A stretch of 64,000 nucleotides of DNA. Origin: Streptosporangiaceae bacterium (GTDB lineage Bacteria; Actinomycetota; Actinomycetes; Streptosporangiales; Streptosporangiaceae). Below, piece after piece: positions 63,531 to 64,000 of the stretch. Where the stretch lies: contig JAFAZE010000007.1 in NCBI GenBank assembly GCA_019239975.1, positions 57,595-121,594 on the forward strand, given 5' to 3'. The notes beneath the pieces are model-generated. The model had not been told where the DNA came from, ran no database searches, and saw only the letters and a program-made list of their open reading frames with translations. The position numbers were made by a program, and so were the translations under genes. Positions within the stretch are counted from its first letter, which is position 1. The number at the start of each line of letters is the position of its first letter.

Positions 63531-63830
63531 ATGTCTCAGGTACGCAGGCAGACGGCGATGCTTCCCCGCCCGAACTGGGGGTGGCAGGACGCTGCCGCGT
63601 GTCGTGGCGAGGATCTTATGCTTTTCTTCGGCCCAGACGGCGAGCGCCAGCCCGAGCGGGACATCAGAGAGCGGAAGGCGAAGGCCGTCTGCGCGAGCTG
63701 TCCGGTCCGGATTGAGTGCCTTAACTACGCGGTGGCACGCCCCGAGAAGTACGGCACCTGGGGCGGCCTGAACGAGGACGAGCGCTCGGCTGAGCGCCGT
63801 CGCCGGATGCGCCGCGCCAACGCCGCGTAG
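63531..63830 (+). CDS. WhiB-family iron-sulfur transcription regulator
   Basis: 99 residues. Four cluster cysteines: Cys24, Cys54, Cys57 and Cys63 (CASCPVRIEC). The turn GTWGG (75-79) and the basic tail RRRRMRRANAA complete the family pattern. WhiB proteins bind a 4Fe-4S cluster and the primary sigma factor to control development, redox or drug responses. The insert between the first two cysteines (FFGPDGERQPERDIRERK) is longer than in WhiB1 types, so I do not assign a subfamily. A GAGGTG ribosome site lies upstream. Confidence 0.92.
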   Translation: MSQVRRQTAMLPRPNWGWQDAAACRGEDLMLFFGPDGERQPERDIRERKAKAVCASCPVRIECLNYAVARPEKYGTWGGLNEDERSAERRRRMRRANAA

Positions 63831-63931
63831 CACTCGCTCACGGGGACACGGGGCTAACGGCAAGGCCGGTCAGTTAACGGGGCTGGCCTGCTGTCAAATC
63901 GCTTCGATAGGTACTGATGCTGCTGCGAAGG

Positions 63932-63996
63932 CAGCGGGGCTCCTGTAAGTGAGGTCTGTCCGCCATAGACATGCCTCGTACCAGGGAGCCCCGCTG
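63932..63996 (+). other. Long nested hairpin at the window edge
   Basis: CAGCGGGGCTCC (63932-63943) pairs perfectly with GGAGCCCCGCTG (63985-63996). Inside, GAGG (63951-63954) pairs with CCTC and TGTC with GACA around a 7-base loop. A smaller hairpin GCTGC/GCAGC lies just before. It could be a structured RNA, a terminator for whiB or one end of a mobile element; the window stops here. Confidence 0.5.
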
Positions 63997-64000
63997 TTGG

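Overview
The window is chromosomal DNA from a very GC-rich actinomycete (most genes lie near 70-77% G+C, with many GTG starts). A WhiB protein, a SufR-led SUF operon, OpcA, acVLRF1 and the tkt-tal-zwf-opcA-pgl order all point to Actinomycetes. Genus cannot be fixed from the sequence.

Layout. 0-7 kb: a sulfotransferase cut by the window edge, an ABC exporter, a small HTH protein, an ABC-F ATPase, the actinobacterial ribosome-rescue hydrolase acVLRF1 and a methyltransferase. 6.7-13.5 kb (minus): an iron-sulfur assembly operon sufR-sufB-sufD-Rieske-sufC-sufS-sufU-sufT with two candidate SufR operators. 14-21.3 kb: DUF1269 protein, a MalT/LuxR-type regulator with a shortened DNA-binding domain, valS and a metallophosphoesterase. 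21.7-26.6 kb: ABC-2 transporter, EamA permease, heme A synthase and a PrsW protease. 26.8-33.4 kb (plus): transketolase, transaldolase, glucose-6-phosphate dehydrogenase, OpcA and 6-phosphogluconolactonase, the pentose phosphate operon.

33.4-54.5 kb is an accessory island. It carries remnants of mobile DNA (a broken HNH-endonuclease tail and two small genes resembling those of actinomycete integrative plasmids), a MntA/HepT toxin-antitoxin pair, and on the minus strand all six genes of a type 2 BREX (Pgl) phage-defence system in order pglW-pglX-pglY-pglZ-brxD-brxHI, each overlapping the next by 4 bp. The main discovery is that pglX and pglW are each split by a single-base frameshift as sequenced, so the system is off, phase-variable, decaying, or mis-sequenced. 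The central part of pglX has markedly lower G+C than its ends, suggesting exchange of its target-recognition region. A LexA-like SOS box lies in the gene-poor DNA upstream of pglW.

54.5-64 kb returns to core-like genes: a GT-C membrane glycosyltransferase, a DUF1707 protein, an RCK/TrkA protein with a pore segment lacking the K+ filter, an acetate transporter of the SatP family with a hairpin leader, a small MscS channel, a long Tyr/Gly/Asn repeat protein and a WhiB regulator. The window ends in a long, nested hairpin. No rRNA, tRNA or CRISPR array was recognised.
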